Assembly: GCA_026419785.1 (NCBI GenBank)
Contig: JAODTK010005755.1
Location: 124,001-188,000 of the forward strand
From: Sclerodactyla briareus
Taxonomy: Eukaryota > Echinodermata > Holothuroidea > Dendrochirotida > Sclerodactylidae
Reading direction: 5' to 3'
Length of the DNA: 64,000 nt
Position 1 is the first letter of the stretch. The number at the start of each line of letters is the position of its first letter. The position numbers and the translations under genes were made by a program. This document shows positions 1 through 12,300 of this stretch, piece after piece. The notes below the pieces were generated by a model. It was not told the DNA's origin. It saw only the letters and a list, made by a program, of their open reading frames with translations, and searched no databases.

Positions 1-1081
1 CTCTGGCCAGGTTAATAAAACCAGGAGTCGAATGACACTCCCAGTGTAGATTTATAAATGCATCACCATGGCGCGCGCCTTAAAGAAGTATCATGAAGGA
101 TTGGCCATCGTTCGTCCGAGACTGATCATCATTGCGCCACTGATAGGTTGTATCATGAGAACTTTGATGAATGGTATTGCTGGCTAAAGAATGTCACGGT
201 GCGTCTGCTCTTGCACGCGCCTGTAGGGCATGCTTCGTCTCTGTCTTCGATGGACCCTATACAACAGCCTATCCCATTAAGAGAAACAGGGCTTGTTTGT
301 CGCTCTCAGTTGTGGCAACACTAATTACAAGCTGATGTTCATGAATGTTTGTGTTGCCACTGTCGTATTAAGAATGAACTGGTGGGGCTGTGTTTTGTGC
401 CTTTGGCTGGTGAGGTGGAACCAACAGATCCTCCGGATTAACTGTCTGTCAAAAGAGGAATGCAAAGGGGAGGACTTTCTTATATTTCGAATACTCCATA
501 AAAATGTCATGTATGGGCATTAATGGGGCTGTTTCCCTCCGTTGGCCTGTGGGGTAGTACAGATCCTGATAAGGTTGAACTGCCTGTAACATAAGGAATT
601 CGGAAAGAGAGAGAAGAAAGGGGGGGGGGGGAGCAATCATCTCCATCTACATTCATCAAGCACTGTATATAACATTTTGCTCACAAGGGCTTTTTTTTGA
701 TTTTGAAACAAATGTGGACATTTTTCCTCTGGAAATAACACTATTACTATAGTGGGCAAATTGCCCCCCCCCCCATGCTGTAACTTTTGGGGGCTATTTC
801 GCGGGATCTGAGGCTAATAGCCCTGAGCCCTCGGCTAAAACCTGCCCTGTTGAGAACATGGTATTCCCTGCCAGTGAACTGCAACTAATGAATGTTACGC
901 TCCTCCGCCCCATGAGTCCCCTGCAATGTTTGATTAATTAAAATCAACGCAAGTCGAAGGAAAACCTAAAGGCCCTTTGGTATTGGCAAAAACCGCTGAT
1001 CGCTAGTTGCATCATTCCTGTGTATAGAATAAAAAAGGCTGATATTAAGGCGGAAAAACCTAAACCGCATAACGGTGATTC
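1..1081. other. Unassigned sequence left of the first recognised exon
   Basis: I see no supportable gene here. It is AT-rich with a G run near 620-631 and a C run near 764-775. It could be 5' flank or an intron of the same gene, because family members often have further N-terminal residues. No promoter element could be named with confidence. Confidence 0.4.
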
Positions 1082-1719
1082 TAGCGCCTTGCCAGTTGAG
1101 TTATTGCTACCTAACTTACCCCTTATTGACCCCCGCACCCAATCTAACGCCAATAATGAGCATCTCTATTTCATTCACAGAGTACCCCGAGCTGGGCAAC
1201 CTCAATCGCCCTTTTCCTTTTGCCAGTCCAAAGTGTCAAGTCTTAGAGTATTTGGCTATCCATTCTTACTGGGAATTTCATCTTTCCCGAGTATCTTCAT
1301 CGCTCGAATGAGCTTGCAGCTATATTGTTGATGAGCAAAATACATGAAAAAAAAAAAAAAGCACTAACTATGTAGAGAGCATATGAGCAAAGTAGGAAAT
1401 TGTAGCGCCTTGCCATGTTGAGTTATTGCTAACTCTATTACCCCAGGGAACCCGCACACACAATTACGCCATATAATAGGCATCTGGCTATTTCACAGGA
1501 GTACCGGCTGGGCACACTCAATCGCCATTTCGTTTGCCAGTTCAAAGTGTCAAGTTTTGTTGAGTATGTGGATATCCATTATATGGGAATGTCATCTTTC
1601 CCGATCTACATCGCTCGAAATTGTTTTTTTTAAGCTTTTCAGATATTGTTGATTGAGCAAAATACATCGAAAAAAAAAAAACAGCCTACTATGTGAGGAT
1701 ATGAGCAAAAAGTAGGAAA
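1082..1719. repeat. Two-copy direct tandem duplication, ~321 bp unit
   Basis: The text starting TAGCGCCTTGCC at 1082 restarts at 1403 and can be followed in parallel through both copies: GAGTTATTGCT, CTCAATCGCC, CAAAGTGTCAAG, CATCTTTCCCGA, a poly(A) run and finally GAGCAAA..AGTAGGAAAT. The copies differ by many small substitutions and indels, so this is not a recent exact duplication or a simple assembly stutter. The second copy ends at the proposed start of the first recognised exon, and its terminal AGTAG supplies the proposed splice acceptor. The equivalent place in the first copy (near 1391-1400) also reads AGTAGGAAAT. Confidence 0.85.
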
Positions 1720-2023
1720 TGAACTTTGACCTTCCACCTTCACATCACCCCGGGGTGTTTGCTCGCCGATGACCTCTATGACGACCTCCTTGGGATGGCA
1801 GATGACGACTATGTCGTTCCGGAGGAGTCAGAATCCAGCTGGGGCTCAGAGGAGTGGGATAGCTTCTCCGAGGACAGCGACACAGACGACCGTGTCCACA
1901 GCTATGTGGACCCTAACGAACCCACTGCCGGTGGGGCCGTCGCAACGGAGGCGGCGGCCCTTCTCGTTCCATCTCAGCGGGTATGGAATCGCCGAGACAG
2001 GTCTCAATAAAGAAGAACCAAAG
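1716..2023 (+). CDS. ARHGEF10: ARHGEF10-like exon: acidic N-terminal segment
   Basis: The exon encodes a very acidic stretch (DDLYDDLLGMADDDY, then EESESSWGSEEWDSFSEDSD). It resembles the D-D-x-Y-E-D-V plus Ser/Glu-rich WSSSEFESYEE region before the coiled segment of human ARHGEF10. The region is probably disordered and regulatory; its partner is unknown. Codon-like composition and GC are clearly higher than in the flanking AT-rich DNA. The left border is either an acceptor AG at 1714-1715 or the gene's start codon at 1719, which reads MNFDLPPSHHPGVF. Neither is certain, and the acceptor has a poor pyrimidine tract. Joining this start to the acidic block needs a one-base shift near 1770. The right border is CAAAG|GTGAGA at 2023/2024, reached in a third frame that reads SPRQVSIKKNQ. 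An alternative donor is GG|GTATGG at 1980. Two frame changes within one exon suggest sequence errors. Confidence 0.7.
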
Positions 2024-2107
2024 GTGAGAAATTGTCAACCATGTAAGCACAAATGGAAAGAATCAAGTTAGGTTTTTCAAATCAGACTATTTCAAATCTA
2101 ATCCCAA

Positions 2108-2290
2108 ATGAACCCCAGAAATCCATGCACAGATCCACTACTTACAGCAAACCCATTAAATGTCCATCGCAACTGCAGTACAGCCACCTGGGTAAAAAAA
2201 TTCCGGGATGCTGGAATTCAAACCAGGAGGAATTTGGCCTCCCCGGTCGAAGCATTACTGCCCCAGGGCGGAAGAATGGCAACACAAGGT
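2108..2290. repeat. Dispersed repeat, copy A (partner at 12148-12300)
   Basis: The words CCCAGAAATCCATGC, CACTACTTACAGCAAACC and AGCCACCTGGGTAAAAAA recur in the same order near 12148 as CCCAGAAACCCATGC, CACTGCTTACAGCCGAAACC and GGCCACCTAGGGAAAAAA. The order and similar spacing indicate one diverged interspersed family. The class is unknown; a short retroposed element is possible. Confidence 0.5.
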
Positions 2291-3408
2291 GATGTCGGTC
2301 TTGGAGGTGGAGGTAGGGTGAGGTTCGTGGGTCGGAGCATGGGGTGCTGCCGTCCCCCTCCCCCATCGGGACTTCGACCCCATTGCCTGGGAAGGTGAAC
2401 TTGCTTTGCTAAGAAAAGTGCAGTGAGCAACAGTTTCCCGGACTGTTTAAGAGAGAACCAGTTCCATATCAAAGAAATTATTGACAAAATTGGCTTCATT
2501 GTGGGGCAGAAAGTACTGACATCCGTTCCTGAGCCCTCAAGTTGAGAAATTAGCGGTTTCACATGGTATGTGATAATTTCGATTGGCAGTCCTAGATATC
2601 CTACATTTGATAAGCTTATCATTTCACTGTAGTCAGTTTTGTCTTATAAATCGATGCCTGGAGTAGTTTCTCTCTGGTGAAAAAATCTCTGAGCAGATCG
2701 TGTCCTAATTCTGACGGACCGACAAACCTCCGCTTTTTATCGCAACTGAGTTTACGTTGCTCAAGGTTCTACCCCCCTCCATGTCATCACAAATTAACCT
2801 TCTACCCATCCATTTCAAGGACTAAAACCCCTGCTAACGACGTCGTGGGCTCCTGCTCCAAGCTGGATGGAGGTGTTTTCTAATTAATTGTGACGCCTAA
2901 ATGGCGATGTCTTCTCCAGGGCTAACGTGAACGCTCCGAGCGTTGCACCTGAGTCTCCTGTATTGACGTGGGATTTTTCCACACTTATTTTTTTTTTCTC
3001 CGGCAAAATGAGCAGTGGTAGTGAAGGCTGAGAAACGGTGGCCTTGGGGCATACCAATTTCCCCAGCAAAACGTGCCTGTGATAAGAGCAACGACGATTA
3101 GTTTCCCCTGCCGTTGGAGATCCCTTCGCATATTCATGGATACGGTTGTTTGTGATCACTCGCAAATGGTAGACATGGGTGGAAAAAGCTCATTGAGATG
3201 TCTGACAACCTATTAGTGCATGAAATTTATAAGTTGTCAACTGTCCCCAGTTAACCTGTGATTCCCATTTTTGGATGGTAAATCAGGGGGAAATAGGCTT
3301 GTCCCAGTTTCTGGATCAGAGGGGGCAAAAGAATTCTAAAAAATATCAAGTAAAAGAACCGAAACTTGACATTTTTTAAATACGCAGGAACTTGAGTTCT
3401 GCGAACCT

Positions 3409-3600
3409 GGGATGGATGAAGTTCATATTGGTATATGGGTTCCTCATCATGAGTACATGATCCCTATCGTTTTTGGAGTCAGATCTGAGGTCAGGAGAGG
3501 TCAAAGTCTTAAAATAATCCCATATTGTGAATCTTGTGAGCATGTGAAGTTGACAATGCTGATGAAGTCAGGATCAGTCAAAGAACCACTGAGCCTTTTT
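3409..3600. repeat. Solitary unit related to the 28.7-30.2 kb tandem array
   Basis: GGATGAAGTTCATATTGGTAT, GGGTTCCTCATCATGAGTACA, TGATCCCTATCGTTTTTGG and GAGGTCAAAGTCT follow one another here exactly as in the ~305-bp units at 28.7-30.2 kb. This is therefore an isolated copy of that family about 25 kb away, with no tandem neighbours. Confidence 0.75.
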
Positions 3601-3704
3601 TTTTTTGCTTTCTCTGGTTCATACACAAGAAACTGCTCATAATTGTTTTGCCCCCCTCCCTGATTTGCTCAAGACCGGTCACCATTCACAACGCGATGCG
3701 GTCC

Positions 3705-3960
3705 TTGGCATGAGCTGGCATAATTGTAGAGCATCAGCCTTCCACCCGAGTGATCAGGGTTCAAATCCCAGTCGGGTCATACCAAAGCCTTAAAGAAAGG
3801 TGCCTGCTGCCTTCTTGCTGGGCACCCTGCACAAGAGACTGAAGCAGGGAAGGAAACTGCTGTTCAGGCAGCACTGCCCCGTTGTCTGACATCCACAGCA
3901 GGTGGGCCTGGGCCGAGCTAGGTGCTGTTTGCAGCGTATGCTCGAAATTTTCCTTTAAGT
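3705..3960 (+). mobile_element. tRNA-derived SINE, copy 1
   Basis: The head looks like a tRNA gene. An A-box-like TGGCATAATTGTAGAGC lies near 3716-3732 and a B box GGTTCAAATCC at 3758-3768, giving an internal RNA polymerase III promoter. A non-tRNA body follows, GGGTCATACCAAAGCCTTAAAGAAAGGTGCCTGCTGCC and onward, and the same body recurs at 30547-30600. The head lacks a convincing cloverleaf and anticodon context, and body sequence follows directly, so I call a SINE rather than a functional tRNA. The 3' limit is approximate. Confidence 0.75.
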
Positions 3961-6900
3961 AGCTGGCTTAGTCGGGTGTGTTATGTGTCATCAAAGGATC
4001 AAATGTATTTTGCTCAAGGTCTTCTGCAAATGAATTAAACCATCCTCAGTAAACTCTTCACAACAGATTTCCTTTCTGATCAGGGAATGCATTTGTGAAA
4101 GAGACTATCATTTAGCAACGCAATCAATACAATTGACTGCTCAAGCGCTCAGCCTGAGAGAAACCGCCTAATGATGCGAATCACAATTGAGTTTTGCCTC
4201 TCTGTAAGCGATCTGATGTCTCCCCTGCTGACCTTGCTGAGGAAATTACCTAGACGGTCGATAACTTGACAGGATGAACAAAACAAGTGACAAATTGAAA
4301 ATGGATAATATGTCGGCTTGGTTTTTTGCATTGAAATCTTTGTTTCACCCCCCCCCCCCCCAAGGTGAAAGTATTTAGGCTTGATGAAAGTTTTTGTTTC
4401 AGTTGATAGTTTTGTTACTTTGAATTTTCTCGACAGTTAGTTGTCTCGGCAGCTGTCCTGTATGCGTTTGAGTAATTTGGTAGCTTGAATGCATATCATT
4501 ATTTATCAGTGGGAAGGGTTGGCAAAGACCTTAAAGGGGGTGGATAACCTGGAAGAGTAAGAGGGGTGGGGGAAGTCATGGATAGGAAAGAAACATCTGG
4601 TATGTTCTTTAGGCACAGTGGTGGTCACACCGTCATTCCGTTTATGCCAGCCGAATCAAGGTCAAGTTACCTGAATTTTTAGTGATATTGCTGACTATTT
4701 TTCTCACTTTGCAAGTTGACTTCTGTCTGGACTACCTTGGTTTTTGGACCTAGGTGAGTCTCTTAATTTGATGGATGCGTCTTCTGAGCAGAAGTGTGGT
4801 AGAGTGGTATCAGTGACACTTCACAACCCAAATATTTCGGTTTTGAAATCCAGCAGTCATCGGACATTATTGTTCCTAGGTGGCTGTGCTCGCAGTTGCG
4901 ATGGGTGAGGTCTTGGTTTTCTCTTCATGGTTCCGCTGTACTGCAGTGGATTTTCTGGGTTGATTGCGGGTTGTTACAGGTTATTTGCAAAAAGTCTCGT
5001 CTGTCGGCCGTGAGCAATCACATCCGAACTTGAACTCTTCCGCTCCTCCATTGGTCTGGTCCTTGGTAGTTTTCACTGACAGTTCCTTTCCGTTTGGGAA
5101 TGAGAGGCGGTTTTCGAGCCAAGCTGGTTGGATTGGTTACACCCCTGTCCTCATATAAGCACAGTCGAGAAAGATGCAAGTTATCGCGCCGGTGCTCATC
5201 CATGATCAATACAGCCAGGTTTCCTAGATGAGGCATAATTGGTTTTCCCCCTTCCTGAACCATAGAAATCAATCAAATTCTTTTGGTATGCTTTGTGAAT
5301 GCAAGTTTCATTGCCCTCTGTGACAATTATGCTGTTACATTACTTACATTACGGGTGAGTTGTTTCAGAAGTTTTGCTTTAAAGGGGATACTTTGCACTA
5401 TCCTGTGACACGGTGGGACACGGTATAAACATATTTGTGTCCATGTGTCGTCAATCATTATCTAACAAGCCTGAGGAACGCAGGATATTTATATATGTAT
5501 GGCTTGCTGCCAGGACTGCTTCCCATGTATTCTGTAGTGATAATAAGAAAAATATCTGGCGATCCTGTATAATTACTCTATGTGCCCTGTGGCCTAGTCC
5601 TTTGCACTTACAGTGCTTGAAGTGAGCCTGTACAAGGTTGTAAGTGCGCATGCTCTCCACTAAGGTACTAAGACAAAATTCTGCTGTCCATACCTTCTTG
5701 ATTTTACCGCCTGTTTTAAAACTTCACCACTCATTGGAATCAAGACCAAACCAATCCCTTCCTTCATTATGTTATTGTTATGAAATAGGGAAATTTGTCG
5801 GGTTTTGTGCTGGTATTGGTGCTTGAACCTGTTGCAACGCCAGACATGCCAGCGTAACCGAAGACATTAGACACCACTAACTGTAAATATGACAGGCCTA
5901 TGCACTAGTCCGTTTGTAACCTCGGCCCCATCGCGGAGACATCCCCGCACATTGACCAGTTTGTGGCCTCTCATAGCTGCCTGTACGCTACATCTTGGCC
6001 CACCCACCACCAAATTCAATGAAGATCATGCACCCACATGAGGCAACACGTCTCAATGTGAGATGAACATCCCCACATTTTCCTCAGGCTAACTTGAGCA
6101 CATTCCGGGGTAGGAATCCCTGCCATTTTTGACACTGAACATCCTGGCATAACACCCTGCGTAAAGCGGGGCTGAAATATGTGCAAATCCCCAAGAAATT
6201 TTGTTACATGCCCCGCTGTCCGCCGGTAGGAGGGGTTGGTTACAATTGACAAGTGCACTATTGACAGGTAGGAGTTATAGCAGGTCTAGTGAGAGGGTGC
6301 GATCATGCAGGGCACAGAGCGCCCATCTGAAAAAATGGGGCGTAGGGGTCGGCTTGTGGGAGAGGAAGAAGAAAGGACTGTCTACATTCTTCTTTGGTTC
6401 TATCAATTACTCACATACTTAATGGTCCAACCCTTGCTAGTGTTCAGGCCTGTCAACGAAGCTACTGACACAGAGGCATGGTTCAGTTGCCCATCCAGCA
6501 AAATGTGGGTTGCATAGGAGGGGGATTCCGGGAACAGAAGGGCTAGTGGGGGGGGGGGGGGGGCTTGATGTTGGCAGAAATGGATGTTTGTCCTCGATTT
6601 CAGTTCATAGTTTCACAGTTACATTATATTGCTCAGTTCCAGTCATCAGTACCAGTACCTTTGTAATTTATTTCTCATTTCAACAAAAAGTGCTGGCACT
6701 GCACCAGAGGGCCCATCTGTGAAAGGATGAGGGCCATCAGGGAGAGTTATTGAGGGGGTGGGCATCTTAGCAATGTAGAAATCTGGTCAACTACAGGTGG
6801 GTGCATGGGGACAGGGTGCCTATCTGAATAGAGGAGAGGGTGGGGGGGGGGGAATGAATGGTGGGTGTTTAGAGGTTCACACGAGAGAATGTAGTTCTAT

Positions 6901-9900
6901 ATTTCATACTGTAGTATATGCTGTAATACAAAGCCTAATTTTTTCCCCCAGTGAAACTGCTGGGTTGGCCATATAATGAACCAGTTTTGTGGTTGTTTTT
7001 CTCTATATAAGTCATACATGGAATGGGTAAGCATACTGCATGTTTCTGAGTGCATCCTTGTAGATTTGTTCTAGCTATCTTAGCATGTGACATTTCTCAA
7101 CCCTGTGTTCCCATTTATTCTACCCTCCACCCATCCCTTATCCTCTAAGTAGTTCTTACGGTTGCAAGTAGCTCCCCCATTCTAAGATTCCTTCCCTCCC
7201 ACAAAGACACTGCCCAGCCAGTAACATCTTTATCTAAATAAATCCAGTGAATATTTTAATTATTTTGACCCTACATTGGTAATACCCCATTGTACAGCTG
7301 TTACGTTCCTAACAATTTGTTTTGGTTTACCTAGATACAAGTCACCTGTAGAGTAGTAACCACTTTTGTCTCGACTTTTATCAGCATGATTTATGGCGTT
7401 TGTCGGATTTTCAGGAAACTCGTTGAAATGGTCTGGTAACGTGTCGTGCCCATGGATGCACATATTTTTGACATTGATGTGCTCCACTGATTGTGCCAAT
7501 TGAAAATAAAGGCGTGAATTGCATGTAGAAGGACCACAAATCTTTACAGCATCAGCAAAATTTTGACGATACCAATCATGGTGAAATGTCATTCTGAAAG
7601 TGAAATGTTGATGTTGCCAAGCTGTCTCTGTGAAATGGGGAACTGTTAATAATGTATGTTGATGCTGGATTGCGGCCTCGTCCGGATCTGGTATGTTTTT
7701 TTGAGTCTTTTATCCTAAGTCATCCCTCCAATTAATATATTATCATGAAAAGTGGAAGGTGAGTAGGAGACCAATGAACGAGGTCAAGTCTTCTGGTTCC
7801 AGGATGCAAGAATACATGAAAAAAATGCCTACAGAGATAATGAACTGAATATCTTTGTAGTTATCCAATTCAGTTTTCCCTAAAGGCCTAGTCTGGGATC
7901 CCCTGTCTTCACAGCTTACTCAACAGATATCAAAGCTCCTTTCGTGTTTATTTCGTTTTTCTTCTTCCCGATTATGGGTATCCCACTCTAAAAGTTGTCA
8001 TGGACGAATATCTAAAGTAACTTAGATACCGATGACATGAAACTTTGTTGACCCCTGTAAGCCACAGGTCATGTAGGGGATTACACTACCGCACATTGAA
8101 ATGCTATATTTACTTGAATACCACGAACTTATGATTTCTCTGCCATTACAAACATTACAAAATATTGCCAATCAAACGGTTCTTTTTTCTGGAATTGTAT
8201 GCCAAATCTCCTGAATGTAATTGTGTGCTTGCTGTTCTCCAGCACGGCTGCTAATTCTGTGCAGTTTAGCTCACCATTTTTCAAAATCACCTTGCGGTAT
8301 TTTATCGAGTTGTTGGACAGGTGGCTTTCCGTGTGGTGAATGCCTTGGGCACCATCATCGGCGAATTCCTATTGTGATATGGAATTGAGAGTTTAATTGG
8401 TTCTGTTAGCTTGTTTATTTGAATTTCGAACTCAAGGGATTTGAAATATTGCCCGCGCATTTTTGAGGTCAATATTGGCAAATCATTCAATTCACATATT
8501 CTACGAAAACTTTATTGGGGCCTGTGGTCTCCTAATTGTGGAGATTTTGTTCTTGCATGGCAGTGTATTCTATTTTTCTGTTTGTCAGTGCAATATAGCG
8601 CAACATGATAGCAACACTGTTCAGCCCTTCTATACCGCGCCCTAACTTCAGCGTCCTAAAATTTGTTTGGATTTGATATCCAAAAAAGACCGTCCGGCGA
8701 GGGGCTAATGTTACAGATTTATCGACCAACCCTCCTCTCTCATCGGCCAATTGTCATATTCCGCCTTAAGATTCCCGATACAGTCAAAATTGCGTGTCTT
8801 AAGATTCTTCGCCTTGGAGCCCGAATAACTAATTCATCTTCGAGTAGTTTATCGGGAATCTCCACCTGGCCTGGATATGAAATAACTGCAAAACTCCTGA
8901 GGATTCGGGTGGAAAATATGATGTTTTATCAGAACTGTCAGGTTTGAGAAAAGTGGAAGTTTATCCACAGAATTGATGGCGCGTGGGCTTTTTAATCCAC
9001 ATTCTGTCCTTGAAGATCAGGACGAGTCTGAATTGCCTCTTGCCTCTGTGTGGAATAGATATAGGATAAATTACATTTGTAGGGTTATTGTATAGCTTGT
9101 GGACCACAATGTGTGGTGTTATATGGAGGCTGCAGCTGAAAAACTGATCGCTGCTATACAGTCCACTGTCGTTTATCTTGGATCAGTCAATAGTTGTGAC
9201 AAATGTGAATCCCTTAGCAGAGGCAATTGGAAAAGACTCGGAGGGCTCCAGTGGTGAATCCGTTGCTGTTTCAATCCGAAGAAGGCCCAAATAGAACCAC
9301 TAATCTGCTGAATGACATGGGTTTGCCTCCTTTTAAAGTTCCATTCTGCCTTTATTTATGTCCTCCTTTCCCAGCCCCAAGCTACCCCTACTGCAGAAAT
9401 CTATTTTTGACTTATATAAAAACTACATTTGAATTTTCTTTGAAACGATAATTTGTGTATTAGGTCTTACTTCATAATTTTTTTGTGGAACAGTAGGTCT
9501 CTGTGGCGAAAGGGATATATTTGTTACCGCGGGCAAAAATTTGCGAACCGGATTCACCATTTTCTCCAAAATGAAGTGATTTGAAGTGCTGAGATTATAA
9601 CTGAAGTCTGCCTTGTGGATGAGGTATCAATTTTTCAGTATCATTGATGCCTATTTTCTCGAAAACTTCGAAGCCTGATGGAGCTTCGAACTATAGGTTT
9701 TAAATTGTTAGAGTGGCGCCCAATCATAATCATATAGATTTTCATTGCGTCCTCACTGGTGGGACTCCAGTCTGCACTGAAGCGCTTCATAATCAGTACC
9801 CAACCCTCTCTCTCCCGTTTGTATCCATTATTGATGGGTCTGGTGACATACGGCACAGCCCCATACAACCTACCTCACAGGGTACTATGTGTTTACACCG

Positions 9901-11667
9901 GGGTGGATTGATGGAATCAAGATGAGACACCTTCCCCCCAGGGTAACAACCAGGATTCAGACCCATAGCTAGGGTATCACTGGGTAACAAGCTTCACAAC
10001 ATAACCAATGCTTAGAGGCTCCAACAAAAGATCATGGAAAAAAATCTGACCTCATGGTAAAGAGGTTATCGTTACAGCACATTCAACTTAGGGTACAGCT
10101 GGAGGAGGAGGGGGGGGGGGATATGGCGGTGGCTAATACTGGCTATGCTAATTCCTCATCCCGTCTTAAAAAAGACTAATTGAGCACCCTATGCCTATGT
10201 TTATATTTACCTACAACAATCTGCTGTGGAATATTGACAGGGCCTAACTTACCCACTTTATACACTGGGACATGCGGGCCTGGAACTGTTGAGAGAAGGC
10301 TCTAAATGCTCCAACAGACTGGAGATGGTGCAGTTATTATTTCTGACAGATGTGTGATCATAGGAGCGCACAGGGGTCTGATGAGTGATGCAAAGGGGGG
10401 GGGGGCACCTTTGAGGACGGACATGCCCACGGTACATAATCTTGTGATTGGATTCATTTCTGGGTAGAGGGGGAATTCATATTCAATTCCCTGTCAACCT
10501 CGGTGCCCCACAGGTTCTCAGAACACATGTTATTGAGTTTCTAGACTGTGAACAGACACCACCAACGGGAATGCAAGCTAGCTCACTCAATCAGTTACTG
10601 GTTCCAAGAAATGCAGTAATCTTCCCTGTCACAAGCTGGCAATATAGATTCATTTCAGGAGAGGCCCGTGATGTAACTCTGATAGAAGTGTTTCTCTGCC
10701 ATGCATTGTCTTCAAACTAACCACACATCCTCCATTGACCAAGGCTAGAATCACACATAGGCTCCATTTTTTTCATTTTTTGGTACCCCTTGGTGGTCAC
10801 CACGAATGAAGCAAGGCCCATTATACGAACATGATCTGACTATATCAAATCTTTTTTAACATACAGAGGGGGCCTACTCATCCATTTAAAAAAGCTTCAT
10901 GTTATAGTAAAAAGAAAAGGAGTAGGGATACGAAACTTGTTCCCCTTCCCCCATATACTGATCACTGAAGGGATAATAAAATATTTTGAAAAATACCAGG
11001 ATTAAGATTGAGCCTTGCTGCTGCAGACATAGAGTTCCTTAAAAAGTTTTCAATGGAGGTGAATAGACTTTTCATTTCGGGGTGCTTAAGGGGGGGGGGG
11101 CACCAGATAATTCACAGGGGGGCTATGGGGACACTTTGACGGGGGGTGGAGATCTGCAGCAAGGGGGTGTTGCCCCCTCTCTTGGAGTGTATTTTGAATA
11201 ATTAGATGCCCAGATGTATCTTTAACAGGTAGAAGTGATGGATTAGGGGAGCAAAAATCAAGTGGCTCAGGACGGAAAAAAGGTTATTGGTGCTGCTAGG
11301 CAAGCCCACAAACCTATTTCATCTCGTAGGCCATATTCCCTCATTTAAAATAAGGAATAAGAATAGTCTTTGCAAGCTTCCTTTTGTGTTGTCTAGTCCA
11401 TTTCTTTCTACGGTATCCTGTGCTGTTCCACCTATGTGGGCCCTTAATCTATAAAATAACTTGTGTTGTGATCATTTACTCAACCTGCCGGCCTGTCCTC
11501 CGTCTGCCTGCATGTTTTTTTGTAACTGATTTCTTCCTACGTTCCCCCCTCCCAATTTCAAAGGAGTTTACAATTTCAGCCATTGTTGCGGGTTCTATTG
11601 ACACTTACCAGATCAGATCAATTTGTTGTGTGTCATTCAATGTTACCTCCATCCTTCCTCCCACCAG

Positions 11668-11778
11668 GTGAAGATGATCAAGGACCGGAGTACTGGCCTG
11701 GATAAGGTTTTTTGCCGCAGCTTCCTCTTTGGGCGCCCAATACAGGGGAAATCTGGTGACCTCGATGAGAACGAGGAG
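11668..11778 (+). CDS. ARHGEF10: ARHGEF10-like exon: linker before the DH domain
   Basis: The exon is 111 bp, 37 codons in phase 0, with acceptor CCACCAG and donor GAG|GTTAGG. It reads VKMIKDRSTGLDKV, then RSFLFGRP, then a stretch ending GDLDENEE. This resembles the human segment VKAAKDGTKDGLERTR..RGRSFIRTKS..LEEE between the N-terminal coil and the DH domain. About seven residues are missing relative to human between the two blocks. The frame is open throughout and the next exon continues in phase 0. The match is partly in charged, low-information residues, so the call is less secure than for the DH exons. Confidence 0.6.
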
Positions 11779-12147
11779 GTTAGGCGCTTGAGAGAGTAGG
11801 AGAGAACGAACACAAAACTGTTATAGGGCTTTGTTGTTGGTTCAAATTATACGGCGGTCAATACCAAGTGAGGCTCATCAAGAAACTATGGCCGGTATTG
11901 ATCCTGGATGAGCCCCCCTGGGGATAACTTGCCTTCTCTTTCTCGACTACGTGCTCAGTTTGATATCAAGGCAAGGGTGTGACCGTTTTTTTTCAACCGC
12001 TCCCTGGACCGCCTTTTACGTCCCCTCGGAAGGAGATCAGTGACCTCCAGATCCGACCACTTTCTCGAACCCTGAGGAACGGAAGATTTATTCTGCCTCA
12101 AGTTGGTGCTCAGACCTACCGCCGAGGCTTATTTACAATATCCTGGT

Positions 12148-12300
12148 ACAAGACCCAGAAACCCATGCCAAAAATTCACTGCTTACAGCCGAAACCATGA
12201 AGTGAAGCTAAGACCCTCGTTCCAATTTTTGGCTGCAACATAAGGCCACCTAGGGAAAAAATGTCCGTGTTACTACTGCTGGATTCGATTGTGTCTCGTG
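12148..12300. repeat. Dispersed repeat, copy B (partner at 2108-2290)
   Basis: This is the second copy of the family at 2108-2290, aligned through CCCAGAAACCCATGC, TTCACTGCTTACAG and GGCCACCTAGGGAAAAAA. Boundaries are approximate because the copies are diverged. Confidence 0.5.

Larger units (their letters stand above)
2024..11667 (+). other. Intron, ~9.6 kb
   Basis: The interval runs from the GTGAGA donor to the ACCAG acceptor. The conserved family order predicts a coding segment here (a basic, helical stretch like human LKEHYEKKMRDLM), but I could not find it. Recognisable content is a dispersed repeat at 2108-2290, a single satellite-related unit at 3409-3600, and a tRNA-derived SINE at 3705-3960, plus G/C runs near 4348, 6549, 6841, 10111, 10396 and 11090. 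Elsewhere I see nothing but AT-rich DNA. Confidence 0.6.

Noticed and set aside
3705..3790. Functional tRNA gene
   Set aside because: A and B boxes exist, but the stems do not pair well and a repeated body shared with 30547 follows at once, so it is a SINE head.
7260..7592. Minus-strand open frame of 110 codons with balanced composition
   Set aside because: No recognisable domain, no splice or neighbour context, and frames of this length are expected by chance in 64 kb. A translated search finding homologues would be needed to revive it.
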